Origin: Planctomycetota bacterium
GTDB lineage: Bacteria; Planctomycetota; JACOTG01; JAJDCM01
Length of the DNA: 37,915 nucleotides
Direction: 5' to 3'
NCBI GenBank assembly: GCA_029260825.1
Contig: JAJDCM010000082.1
Coordinates: 1 to 37,915 of the forward strand
Shown piece by piece: positions 23,976 through 32,358 of the stretch (position 1 is the first letter of the stretch; each line of letters starts with the position of its first letter). A program made the translations under genes and the position numbers. The notes under the pieces are model-generated. The model did no database searches. It was not told the origin of the DNA and worked only from the letters and a program-made list of their open reading frames with translations.

Positions 23976-26270
23976 TCAATTTCGATCTGGTGAGCGGTCT
24001 CGAATGCGAAAGTCGTTCTTGAGTTTTTTGAGGTTCGATATCTGGCGGGTGGATAAGGGTTGAAGAAGAAGCTCATCCAGGGTCTCTAGCACGTTCTCAC
24101 GGCTGGGTAGACGCATTCCGATGGTCAGAAACGTATTGCTCAGCTGGCGGTTGCCCCCGGCGCTCTCCCTGAGCGCTCTCAGCAGGTAGTCCTCGCTCTT
24201 CACCAGGTCAAGAGCCTTGGGGTTTTGTTCGTAGTATTCTTCGCATTCTCTGCACTCGTTCTTCATCGCCCCGCAGTGAATCCACGCCAGATTCGTCAGG
24301 GTTCGCTCGTTTCTGGGGTTGAGCTCAAGGATTTTTTGATACTGGATCTCCGCTTCTTTGGTCTTGTGGTCCTGGTCAAGGCAAAGGGCAAGGGCGAAAA
24401 GGGTGAAGATGCTCGTTGGCTGGATAGCGAGTGCCTCCCGCAGGACTTGTTGCGCCTCGGCCCGACGTTCGAGGAGGTTGAGCAGACTCCCTTCGATGGT
24501 CAAGACCTCCACATCCGGGGCAGAACTGAGTGCCTTGGCTTTCCGGGTGGCAACCAGGCCCTTTTCCCCGTTGAAGTTGTCATGGTGAATTGCAGCGAGC
24601 TTCTTCCAGACTTGAATCGACGTGGGATCGAGCTCGCTTGCTTTCTCCAGGGCCTTGATCGCCAGTGCGTCCTTGTTGTTGGTCTTGTAGGTCCATCCAA
24701 GCAACCGGGCAACCTCGAAGCAGTCGGGTAGTTTGGCTGCCGCTTTTTCCAGGTCGGGTTCCGCTGCTCGAAACATTCCGAGCTCTTTCGCCAGGGACCC
24801 CTGCATGGCCGTTGCAAGGAGGTTGTCGCTTGCGGCGGAACGAGCTTTCTCAAACGATTTGAGCGCCTCAGAATACTCGCCTTCCTCGTTGGCAAGGAGC
24901 CCGTCCGTCAGATGACGAACAAGAGGTGAGCTGTCGAGCGGAACCGGTGTTTCCTCCAGAAGATGAAGCATGGCCCGCGCGGTTTCGTCGTCCGGGTTCC
25001 ACTGAAGAGCAAGGCGAAGAGAGAGTTCCGCCTGTTGTCGATCTCCATCCAGCCAGGTTTGAATTCCCCGATGGACTGCTGCCCCGGCGCGGGCCAGATC
25101 TTCGGGGTTTCTTGGAACTCTTGCTTCGGTCCTGTTCTTTTCAAGAGCGGGATCGGATGGAAGGAAAAGCCAGATCCCCAGGGACAGGCTGAGGAGAACA
25201 AGAGCAACGACAACGAGGCGAATTGGTTCCCGCCTGAATCCACTCCAGATCCGTACCAATGGACCCGGTGGACGGGCGTGAACCGGCTCATGGGCGAGAA
25301 AACGGTCAAGATCGTTGGCCATCTCCTCGGCCGTTTGGTAACGCCGCTCCGGACTTCGGGCCATTGCCTGAAGAATGATCTTTTCAAGGGGGATGGGAAG
25401 CTCGCCCTGAAGGCGTCGCGGCCTGGGAAAAACTCCGGAACTCACCGCACGGAGGACGAGATCTCGAGACGGCTGGGAGAAGGCCGCGGTTCCGGTCAGG
25501 AGCTCATAGAGAAGGAGGCCAAGACCGTAGACATCGGTGCGGGAGTCCGTGGTTCTTCCGACGACCTGTTCCGGGGACATATATCGGGGCGTTCCCAGCA
25601 CATCGCCGGTCGATGTCAGGGAAGGAAGGTCAGAAGCTGTCATCAGGCCAAAATCGAGGAGAATCGGTACTCCATCATCCCGGATGAGTACGTTTTGTGG
25701 TTTCAGATCCCGGTGAATGACTCCCTGGTCGTGGGCACTCTGGACGGCAAGCGCCAGGGTGCGGATGAGATCGGCCCCACGGTTGTCGGTGACATTGCCG
25801 GAAAGAGATGTCAGAGCCTCGCCCGAAATGAGATCCATGACGATGTAGGGGACTCCGGACGAGACTCCCGAGTCTCTCACCCGAACGATATTGGGATGGC
25901 TCAACCGGTTGAGGATTTCTGTTTCCCGGCGGAATCGTTCGAGGGCGCGCTCCCCCATGACGGAAGCAAGAGGGAGTACCTTCAGGGCAAAGCGCTCCCC
26001 ATCTCGCTCTGCTTCGTAGACGATGCCCATCCCTCCGCGCCCGATCTCCTGGAGCATCCGGTACTCTCCCATGTTGGGAGGTAGGTCCGGGGATGCATCG
26101 GAAACTGCGTCCACGACGGATTGGGAGGCCCGGATTGCTTTCTCAAGTCGTTCCTGCAGTTCCGGGTGTCGCCTGGAAAAGGCCCCGGGAGTCAGGCTCT
26201 GATCTTCCTTTTTCTCCTCAAGGAATTCCATCACCAGATCTTCGAGGCGGTCGAGGTCGGACTCGTTCAT
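23976..26270 (-). CDS. Membrane Ser/Thr protein kinase with TPR repeats (second)
   Basis: This 764-aa Hanks kinase has an N-terminal FSRRHPELQERLEKAI region typical of sigma-linked kinases. The catalytic domain runs from about residue 69: IGRGGMGIVYEAERDG, FALKVLP lysine, HRDLKPQNVLI, LLDFGLMTASD and GTPRYMSPEQV. A transmembrane segment (VVVALVLLSLSLGIWLFLP) lies near 345-366, followed by TPR-like helical repeats to the end (for example ALLNLLERRAEAQQVLREAL and ALCLDQDHKTKEAEIQYQKI regions). A CGAMKNECRECEEYY patch near the C-terminus has clustered cysteines. The ATG overlaps the sigma stop by four bases (ATGA), so sigma and kinase are translationally coupled and made in a fixed ratio. Confidence 0.95.
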   Translation of the reverse strand: MNESDLDRLEDLVMEFLEEKKEDQSLTPGAFSRRHPELQERLEKAIRASQSVVDAVSDASPDLPPNMGEYRMLQEIGRGGMGIVYEAERDGERFALKVLPLASVMGERALERFRRETEILNRLSHPNIVRVRDSGVSSGVPYIVMDLISGEALTSLSGNVTDNRGADLIRTLALAVQSAHDQGVIHRDLKPQNVLIRDDGVPILLDFGLMTASDLPSLTSTGDVLGTPRYMSPEQVVGRTTDSRTDVYGLGLLLYELLTGTAAFSQPSRDLVLRAVSSGVFPRPRRLQGELPIPLEKIILQAMARSPERRYQTAEEMANDLDRFLAHEPVHARPPGPLVRIWSGFRREPIRLVVVALVLLSLSLGIWLFLPSDPALEKNRTEARVPRNPEDLARAGAAVHRGIQTWLDGDRQQAELSLRLALQWNPDDETARAMLHLLEETPVPLDSSPLVRHLTDGLLANEEGEYSEALKSFEKARSAASDNLLATAMQGSLAKELGMFRAAEPDLEKAAAKLPDCFEVARLLGWTYKTNNKDALAIKALEKASELDPTSIQVWKKLAAIHHDNFNGEKGLVATRKAKALSSAPDVEVLTIEGSLLNLLERRAEAQQVLREALAIQPTSIFTLFALALCLDQDHKTKEAEIQYQKILELNPRNERTLTNLAWIHCGAMKNECRECEEYYEQNPKALDLVKSEDYLLRALRESAGGNRQLSNTFLTIGMRLPSRENVLETLDELLLQPLSTRQISNLKKLKNDFRIRDRSPDRN

Positions 26271-26899
26271 GAGCCGCCCGCCTCACTCATCAGGATGCCA
26301 AGTCGGGCGAGGGCTCGATTGAAGAGCTTGGAGGAGGCTTCTGGAGTTTTTCCCAGAGCCGTTGCACATTCCTGGTTCGAGTGGCTTTCAAAGAGCCGCA
26401 GGAAGAGGACCTCTCGCATCGCCTCCGGGAGCAAGTTGATGGAGCGCTCCAGTTGATCGTAAAGCGTGGCGTCATGGTAGCCCGCCTTATCGATGGGTTC
26501 CGAGTCGGAAATTTTTCCCAGCATGGTGTCGGTGAGGGGAAGATCTCCGGATCTTTTCTTGGCGGAAAAATAGGTGACCTTCTTGCGAATCTTGTTGAGG
26601 ACGCAGGATCGAAGGAAATGCTTGACCGATTCTTCACCCTGGGGCGTGAAGCCTTGAAGGTCGTCCACCGCATCTTTGAACACGCTCTGGAGAATATCTT
26701 CTGACTGGAGCCTGGAGCGGAGGGATGGACCGATACGACATCGGATATAGAGGAGAAGTCGGTCCCGGTAGCGCCGATAGAGCTCGTCCCAGGCATCCGA
26801 TTCTCCGTTTTGTATCCGGCGGACGAGCTCGACGGAGGCTCCTTCGTCCGGAATTGGAGACGGAGGCCGGCTGCTCATTGCTTTTCCGCGAGTTGGCAT
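26267..26899 (-). CDS. ECF sigma factor coupled to the second kinase
   Basis: This 210-aa sigma factor has region 2 in NGESDAWDELYRRYRDRLLLYIR...SEDILQSVFKDAV and region 4 in LPEAMREVLFLRLFESHSNQECATALGKTPEASSKLFNRALARL. It is of a different subtype from the one at 17401. Two start codons are possible: ATG 26899, close to the predicted transcript start, or ATG 26878 with a weak GCGGAAA site. The stop overlaps the kinase ATG (ATGA). Confidence 0.9.
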   Translation of the reverse strand: MPTRGKAMSSRPPSPIPDEGASVELVRRIQNGESDAWDELYRRYRDRLLLYIRCRIGPSLRSRLQSEDILQSVFKDAVDDLQGFTPQGEESVKHFLRSCVLNKIRKKVTYFSAKKRSGDLPLTDTMLGKISDSEPIDKAGYHDATLYDQLERSINLLPEAMREVLFLRLFESHSNQECATALGKTPEASSKLFNRALARLGILMSEAGGS

Positions 26900-26919
26900 T
26901 GAAACGGATTCACGAGCCT

Positions 26920-26948
26920 ATTCTATCCCTTTTGGCACATCTTGAGAA
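26920..26948 (-). promoter_or_regulatory. Promoter of the sigma/kinase operon
   Basis: Minus-strand TTCTCA (26943-26948, 4/6) and TAGAAT (26920-26925, 5/6) are separated by exactly 17 bases. Transcription would begin near 26913, about 14 bases before the first ATG of the sigma gene. Confidence 0.55.
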
Positions 26949-27085
26949 CCGCCACGCCTGTGTCGTTTTTTGGGCGGGGCAGAGGAGGCGAAAACCCGCC
27001 ACCTGAACATTGTAGACTTGAAAGCCCCGGTCTTTGGTCCGTAGCACTCCCGTAGCAGCCTCAACCAGGCAAGAAAGGGCGCTTT

Positions 27086-29488
27086 TTGAACGCCTACTGT
27101 ACTCCGAGTCAAGCGGTGATGGACATCGTGGACGCTGACCCGACTCCGGTGGTCAGCGCTGATCCGCAGAACCGATGGCTTTTGGTGGTGGGGGTTCCAA
27201 GCTTCCCGCCCCTCTCCGAGCTTGCGGAGGAGGAGCTTCGTCTGGCGGGAATCAGATTCAAGCCGCAAAACAACTCACGAAGCGACAGCTCCCGGTTTAA
27301 CTCCCTCCGTCTCGTGAGGGTGGCAGATGGATCGGAACGCGAGATCCAGGGGCTTCCCGAGGAACCCAGGCTCTCTCATGTTCGCTGGTCTCCCGATGGC
27401 AACCACATCTCTTTTGCTCATACAACTGAGGATGGAGTTGAGCTCTGGGTTGCGGACCTGGATTCGGCCAGGGCACGTCGACTGATTGGATCTCGGTTGA
27501 GTCTCGTGGGGAACGTACACCCGAAATGGACCTCCAAGGGCGACTCCATCCTTTGTGCTCTGGTTCCGGATGACCGGGGAGATCGACCCAAAGAGCCAGC
27601 TGTGCCGGCGGCCCCCCTTGTTCAGGAGAACCTGGGTCGCACCTCTCCGACTCGAACGTATCAGGACCTGCTGAAGAATCCTCACGACGAGAATCTTCTC
27701 GAGCATCACCTCACCGTCCAGCTCGTCTCGATCTCCCTTGCGGGCGAGATAAAACATCTCGGGAAGCCGGATATGGTGTGGGGGTGTGATCCATCTCCCG
27801 ATGGCAAGTTCATCCTCGTGGTGACACTTCATCGTCCGTTTTCCTACACCGTTCCATGTTCAAGGTTTCCCCGACGAGTCGAGATCTGGGATGGGGATGG
27901 AAACATCGTGAAGGAGGTCGTGGATCGTCCTCTCCAGGAGGAGATTCCAATTAGCTTTGCCAGCGTGGTCGACGGTCCGCGAAATTTCGTCTGGCGAAGT
28001 GACGCGCCGGCAACCCTTTGCTGGGCGGAAGCGGGGGACGGGGGAGATGCCGGAGTTGAGGTCGAAGTGCGGGATCGTCTGATGATCCAGAGCGCACCGT
28101 TTCTGGATTTACCTCGATGCCTTGCTTCTCTTGGCCTTCGACTCGGGAGTGTCTTCTGGGGAAATGACGATCTGGCCATGGTCACCGCCTGGTGGTGGGC
28201 CAATCGGAAGATCGAACTCTGGCGGGTTCGTCCCGGTAATCCGGAGCAGACCACGGAAGATCGGGACCATCACAAGGAGCTGGTCTTCGAAAGGTCCTGG
28301 GAGGATCGCTACAGCGACCCGGGAAATCCTGATCTTGCGCGGAACCAGTACGGAAGGCTGGTGGTTCGCACCACCGGGTCGGGGCGATATGTTTTTCTTG
28401 TCGGGGAGGGTGCCAGCGACGAAGGGGATCGGCCGTTTCTTTCCCGATTTGACCTGGAAACCAAGGAGGCGACCGAACTGTTTCGGTCCGAGGCGCCTTT
28501 CTACGAGGCTCCCGTTTCTTTGCTTGATGACGAGATCAGGAACGTGCTCATTCGCCGCGAGTCGGTCGAGGATCCGCCGAACTATTTCGTCCGGGACTTG
28601 AAGACCGGGGAGGAGCGGAGACTGACCTCGTTTCCCCATCCTACCGCTGGATTGCTGGGATTGTCCAAGGAGCAGATTCGCTACCAGCGAAAAGATGGGG
28701 TGAAACTGACCGGGACTCTCTATCTACCTCCCAACTACAAGAAGGAGGATGGTCCGCTTCCATCCCTGCTCTGGGCTTATCCGCAAGAGTTCAAGAGTGC
28801 GGATGCGGCGGGGCAAGTCACCGATTCTCCGTATCGCTTTGATCGAGCGGGGTGGTGGACTCCGATCGTTTGGCTTGCCCGTGGCTACGCAGTGCTGGAC
28901 AACCCCACCATGCCGATCGTGGGCGAGGGAGATCGGGAGCCCAACGAAACCTTCCTCGAGCAACTCGTGGCAAGCGCGGAAGCGGCGGTGGAAGAGCTGA
29001 TTCGCCGCGGAGTCACCGAAGCGGGCAGAGTGGGGATCGGCGGCCATTCCTACGGCGCCTTCATGACCTCGAATCTTCTCTCTCACAGCGAACTCTTTGC
29101 CGCCGGAGTTGCGCGTAGCGGTGCTTACAATCGCACCTTGACGCCTTTTGGATTTCAATCCGAAGAGCGCTCCTTGTGGGAAGCCCCCGATGTCTACGTC
29201 GCGATGTCTCCGTTCATGCATGCAGATAAGGTAAAGGCTCCGATCCTCTTGATCCACGGAGAGGCGGATGCCAACTCCGGGACTTTTCCCCTGCAGACCG
29301 AGCGCTACTATCAAGCCCTGAAGGGGCAGGGGGCAACCACCCGAATGGTGCTTTTGCCTCATGAGGGACATAGCTACCGAGCTCGGGAGTCGATTCTCCA
29401 CATGTTGTGGGAAACCGAGGAGTGGATCGAACGGTATGTTCGGGCAGCGGAGCCAGAGAGTTCGGAGAATCCAGCCTCCTCTGATTAG
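27086..29488 (+). CDS. S9 prolyl-oligopeptidase family enzyme, glutamyl-endopeptidase-like (S9D)
   Basis: This 800-aa serine peptidase has an N-terminal beta-propeller with WSPDGNHISFAHT-type blades, and a C-terminal alpha/beta-hydrolase. The catalytic triad is Ser655 in GGHSYGAFM, Asp728 in HGEADANSG and His762 in HEGHSYRA. The PPTP-like start (VDADPTPVVSADPQNRWLL) and FPPLSELAEEELRLAGIRF, plus YAVLDNPTMPIVGEGDREPN, match the glutamyl endopeptidase subgroup related to plant chloroplast CGEP. There is no signal peptide, so it should be cytoplasmic, unlike many relatives. The only start upstream of the conserved region in this frame is TTG at 27086 (a TAG precedes it), with a weak AAAGGG nearby; ATG at 27119 would remove part of the conserved start. 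Confidence 0.9.
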   Translation: MNAYCTPSQAVMDIVDADPTPVVSADPQNRWLLVVGVPSFPPLSELAEEELRLAGIRFKPQNNSRSDSSRFNSLRLVRVADGSEREIQGLPEEPRLSHVRWSPDGNHISFAHTTEDGVELWVADLDSARARRLIGSRLSLVGNVHPKWTSKGDSILCALVPDDRGDRPKEPAVPAAPLVQENLGRTSPTRTYQDLLKNPHDENLLEHHLTVQLVSISLAGEIKHLGKPDMVWGCDPSPDGKFILVVTLHRPFSYTVPCSRFPRRVEIWDGDGNIVKEVVDRPLQEEIPISFASVVDGPRNFVWRSDAPATLCWAEAGDGGDAGVEVEVRDRLMIQSAPFLDLPRCLASLGLRLGSVFWGNDDLAMVTAWWWANRKIELWRVRPGNPEQTTEDRDHHKELVFERSWEDRYSDPGNPDLARNQYGRLVVRTTGSGRYVFLVGEGASDEGDRPFLSRFDLETKEATELFRSEAPFYEAPVSLLDDEIRNVLIRRESVEDPPNYFVRDLKTGEERRLTSFPHPTAGLLGLSKEQIRYQRKDGVKLTGTLYLPPNYKKEDGPLPSLLWAYPQEFKSADAAGQVTDSPYRFDRAGWWTPIVWLARGYAVLDNPTMPIVGEGDREPNETFLEQLVASAEAAVEELIRRGVTEAGRVGIGGHSYGAFMTSNLLSHSELFAAGVARSGAYNRTLTPFGFQSEERSLWEAPDVYVAMSPFMHADKVKAPILLIHGEADANSGTFPLQTERYYQALKGQGATTRMVLLPHEGHSYRARESILHMLWETEEWIERYVRAAEPESSENPASSD

Positions 29489-29604
29489 CCCCGTCTTGTG
29501 GCTCATGGGGATAAGAGAGATTTTTTTTCCGGATTGTTCGCGTGATCTGCGGGCATCAGGACATAAACGCTTCCGTCAAGAAGGTCCATCTCCTTGTGGA
29601 GCCA

Positions 29605-30174
29605 ATGAAGGAAGAAACCGAGCGGGTACTGACGGAAAAGGGACTCCTTCAAGCGGTATTGCGAGGGGATGAGTCCGCATGGAATCTGTTGTACGGACAG
29701 GCTTTCCGTCCCGTTTACGCCTTTGTCTTTCAGAGGGCGGGCCGAGACGTGGGAAGGACGGATGAGATCGTCCAGGAAACCTGGATGGTTGCTGTCACCC
29801 GCATTCGCAAGTTTGATCCGGCAAGAGCAAGCTTCGAAACCTGGTTGTGCGGTATTGCCAGGAATGTCTTGCGAAATCATTCTCGCAAATGGGCGAGGGA
29901 CGACCGGGTGACCCTTGCCAGTGATGATGTTCTCGAACGTCCAACCCGCCTGGCAAGTTCTGTGGAAAAGGAGAGTCTGTCCGAGCATCGCGTTGCTCTT
30001 GCTTTGACGGTCCTTCCTTCTGCCTATCAGAATGTCCTGAGAGCCAAGTATGAGGAGCACCGATCCATCTCCGAGATTGCTTTGAGATGGGGAAGGAGCC
30101 AGAAGGCAGTCGAGTCACTGTTGTTTCGGGCCCGGACCGCGTTTCGCCAGGCCTATGCGGAAGAGAGCGAGTGA
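29605..30174 (+). CDS. ECF sigma factor (third) heading a three-gene operon
   Basis: This 189-aa sigma factor has region 2 in GDESAWNLLYGQAFRPVYAFVFQ...DEIVQETWMVAVTRIRKFDP followed by FETWLCGIARNVLRNH, and region 4 in ALTVLPSAYQNVLRAKYEEHRSISEIALRWGRSQKAVESLLFRARTAF. ATG 29605 is chosen because GGAG lies five bases upstream. Its stop overlaps a GTG of the next frame, and the next gene starts 24 bases on, so the membrane protein is probably its regulator. Confidence 0.93.
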   Translation: MKEETERVLTEKGLLQAVLRGDESAWNLLYGQAFRPVYAFVFQRAGRDVGRTDEIVQETWMVAVTRIRKFDPARASFETWLCGIARNVLRNHSRKWARDDRVTLASDDVLERPTRLASSVEKESLSEHRVALALTVLPSAYQNVLRAKYEEHRSISEIALRWGRSQKAVESLLFRARTAFRQAYAEESE

Positions 30175-30197
30175 TCGAAGGAAGTGGAGGCTGTGTC

Positions 30198-30842
30198 GTG
30201 AGACCCGTTGATCCCCTGGACGAAGACGAATCTTTGTTGCCTTCAGGAGGCGACTGGCCCGAATCTTTCTGTGATCCCCCGGATTCCGCCGCGTTGATGG
30301 AATCGATTCGGGGCGAAACAAGCCGAGTCCTTGGAGTGAGGCGGCGCCGGAGGATCGGAATGATTGCCGGCGCCTGGGTCGCTGTCTACTGTCTTGGTCT
30401 GGCAACAGCGGCGGGTCTTTCCACATGGCTCGAGGATGAGTCGCTGCCTTCGACCACGATGGTTCGATCCCCTTCAGCTGGGATCGAGAAAGAGCGAACG
30501 TCGGAGGACGATGACATAACGCTCATCGACGAGAGTTCACCTCGTTTGGATCTTCCGGTCGTCGTCAAGGTTGAGCTCACGGATGAGCAAAAAGCTGATA
30601 TGGCCCGAACCGTAAATCTTGAATCCAAGGATCCGGATCTGCTTGAGAAGCTTGCCCGTCGTGGATCCTTGAAGAGCCAGATTCGTTTGCTCCAACGAGC
30701 CGGCGATCTTTATCTTTCGCGCAATGATGTTGAAGGTGCCTTGCGGACTTATCAGCGGCTGATCAGCCTTTTGCCCCGCACCAGGCGGAGTCAAGTGAAT
30801 CCGTCGGACACGTGGCTTCTGGCCGCGTTGAAGCTCGAGTAA
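30198..30842 (+). CDS. Single-pass membrane protein, candidate anti-sigma partner
   Basis: This 214-aa protein has an acidic cytoplasmic N-terminus of ~50 residues ending in an Arg-rich stop (RRRRR), one transmembrane helix (MIAGAWVAVYCLGLATAAGL), then an extracytoplasmic Ser/Glu-rich linker and a C-terminal helical pair (LLQRAGDLYLSRNDVEGALR) resembling one TPR. No zinc-binding anti-sigma motif is visible. Its place between a sigma gene and an exported protein, and its topology, suggest a membrane anti-sigma or signalling link; this is inference. GTG 30198 has GGAGG seven bases upstream; a GTG at 30171 overlapping the sigma stop is an alternative. Confidence 0.75.
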   Translation: MRPVDPLDEDESLLPSGGDWPESFCDPPDSAALMESIRGETSRVLGVRRRRRIGMIAGAWVAVYCLGLATAAGLSTWLEDESLPSTTMVRSPSAGIEKERTSEDDDITLIDESSPRLDLPVVVKVELTDEQKADMARTVNLESKDPDLLEKLARRGSLKSQIRLLQRAGDLYLSRNDVEGALRTYQRLISLLPRTRRSQVNPSDTWLLAALKLE

Positions 30843-30903
30843 GTGTTGAATCATGAGTGCATACGTTTGTTCTGAATACTCGCCTCAAAGAGGAGAAAAG
30901 GTC

Positions 30904-31782
30904 ATGAAGTTACGATTGATCAGAGTGGCGCTAGCGGCGATGACTGCCTGCGTGCTCTTGCCCGGGTTCTCGTCAGCCTTGATTAGTGGGGCTCCCCCAA
31001 AGGACCATCTCTCGGGATCCCTTTCCGAGATGCTGGAGCATGCGTTGAGCTCCAACCCACAGGTGTTGCTGGCAAAGGCCAAGTTGCTCCAGGTGGAAGC
31101 GGAGCTGAAGGATGTCCGGCTAAGGGTCACGCAAGAGGTTCTTGAAGCCTTCAACGATCGAAAGAGAAAAAGAAGGGAGATGGAAACGGTCGTGCGAAGA
31201 CTCGACCGCACCCAGGCTCTCGTGGACAAGGGAAACATGCCCCAGGGAGAACTCTATGATCTCCAGCTCCAGATCGCGAACGCGGAAGCCGACATCGCGA
31301 ACGTGGAGGGAAGGCTACGGTATCTGGTCGGTGCGGAACTGATCCTTCGGAATGAGAAGAAAACGACGGCGAAAACCGATGTCAACAGCGCAAATCGTTC
31401 ACGGCCTCAGGGGCGGCCTTCCGTTCCCCAGAAATTTCAGGCAGCGTTGACATCGAAGGTCACCGCCATCTTTGACGACATGCCTCTGGATAAGGTCGCA
31501 AGTTTCTTCCAGAATGCGACCGGAGTATCGTTCACTCTCGCCACGGTTCCGATCGAGAACGAGTACGGAGAGATCGACGGTATTCGAATGGGACTAAGCC
31601 TTCAAGATACAGAATTGAAGGGAGCGCTTCTTGCCATCACCGACCTCTATGACCTGGTCTTTGTCTTCCGAGACTACGGTATTCTGGTCACGACTCACTC
31701 CCATGCCTACTCCCTCGACGGTGCGACGATTCCTTCGAGTGTGACTCTGGCCGGGACGACCGCGGGCGGCGGAAGTCGATAG
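30904..31782 (+). CDS. Exported protein with coiled-coil and STN/secretin-like domain
   Basis: This 292-aa protein starts with a signal peptide (VALAAMTACVLLPGFSSA). The first half of the mature protein is a long helical hairpin (ALSSNPQVLLAKAKLLQVEAE, a charged stretch, then LYDLQLQIANAEADIANVEG), reminiscent of TolC-type outer-membrane factors or other periplasmic coiled coils. The second half looks like a short secretin/TonB N-terminal (STN-like) fold: VTAIFDDMPLDKVASFFQNATG, then LKGALLAITDLYDLVFVFRD and YGILVTT. ATG 30904 is chosen for its ribosome site (AGGAG upstream). Together with the sigma and membrane genes it forms an operon closed by a hairpin. Confidence 0.8.
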   Translation: MKLRLIRVALAAMTACVLLPGFSSALISGAPPKDHLSGSLSEMLEHALSSNPQVLLAKAKLLQVEAELKDVRLRVTQEVLEAFNDRKRKRREMETVVRRLDRTQALVDKGNMPQGELYDLQLQIANAEADIANVEGRLRYLVGAELILRNEKKTTAKTDVNSANRSRPQGRPSVPQKFQAALTSKVTAIFDDMPLDKVASFFQNATGVSFTLATVPIENEYGEIDGIRMGLSLQDTELKGALLAITDLYDLVFVFRDYGILVTTHSHAYSLDGATIPSSVTLAGTTAGGGSR

Positions 31783-31800
31783 ATCTTGAAATGGAGGCAG

Positions 31801-31840
31801 GACTCGCTCTTTGACAGGAGAGCGGGTCTTGCGTCATTTT
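31801..31840 (+). terminator. Terminator-like hairpin closing the third sigma operon
   Basis: GACTCGCTCT (31801-31810) and AGAGCGGGTC (31819-31828) form a ten-base stem with one T-G wobble and an eight-base loop. The stem is followed by TTGCGTCATTTT. It starts 19 bases past the stop at 31782. The T-tract is interrupted. Confidence 0.65.
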
Positions 31841-31912
31841 GGGGGTGAGAGTAGTCTGTGGAATCACGTTTTGTTTGGCTCAGGCTTACTCGGGGAAGCT
31901 TTTCAATTTCAG

Positions 31913-32239
31913 ATGATATTTCAAGAATGGCGACGGAAGAGACGGCAAGAAAAAGAGGCGCGTCGTCTGGTTCGTGACATCTTCGCGAATCCCTCTCTCT
32001 TGAAGGGTACCTCCCTTTCTCGGCGCCACGCGGCTCGAACCGTTGTTCTTTCTCACGATGTCGAGGGGGGAGCGGTGGTTCGAGTGGAGTTCGGCATTGT
32101 TCGCCACCCAAGACCCTACGCCTTTTCTCGACAGTCGCACAAGGTTCTTGAGATCTACTGTTACGACATCGTGAAGAAGAAGGTCGTCGTGCAAAAAGGA
32201 GTGAACCTGACCCGGGCGGAGGGCCTCGACGCGGACTGA
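31913..32239 (+). CDS. Small basic protein of unknown function
   Basis: I do not recognise this 108-aa protein. It opens with a very basic helix (FQEWRRKRRQEKEARRLVRD) and then shows a beta-rich stretch with alternating hydrophobics (TVVLSHDVEGGAVVRVEFGI and HKVLEIYCYDIVKKKVVV). It has no signal peptide or membrane segment. The ATG at 31913 is preferred because an earlier start would lie in the terminator hairpin; the ribosome site is weak. It may or may not be transcribed with the following gene. Confidence 0.5.
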   Translation: MIFQEWRRKRRQEKEARRLVRDIFANPSLLKGTSLSRRHAARTVVLSHDVEGGAVVRVEFGIVRHPRPYAFSRQSHKVLEIYCYDIVKKKVVVQKGVNLTRAEGLDAD

Positions 32240-32358
32240 CTCCGACGAGAGTGGGCGAACCGTTGACTCTCGAACGGGGAGCTTGTAACCTTTGGTCAGG
32301 AACTTGAGCCCCATGCCCCCGGCCGAGACTGTCATCCAGGCATTGTATCGAAATACGG

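Noticed and set aside
24963..26084. 373-codon open frame antisense to the second kinase
   Set aside because: Opposite the conserved kinase domain; composition is that of a reverse-strand shadow.
29489..29528. Hairpin and T8 run after the S9 peptidase as an intrinsic terminator
   Set aside because: Stem pieces (CCCC/GGGG) are short and the T-run is about ten bases away from the stem; not a convincing terminator.
31811..31912. Upstream TTG start and TTGACA -35 for the small protein at 31913
   Set aside because: The TTGACA lies in the loop of the terminator hairpin and has no -10 at proper spacing.
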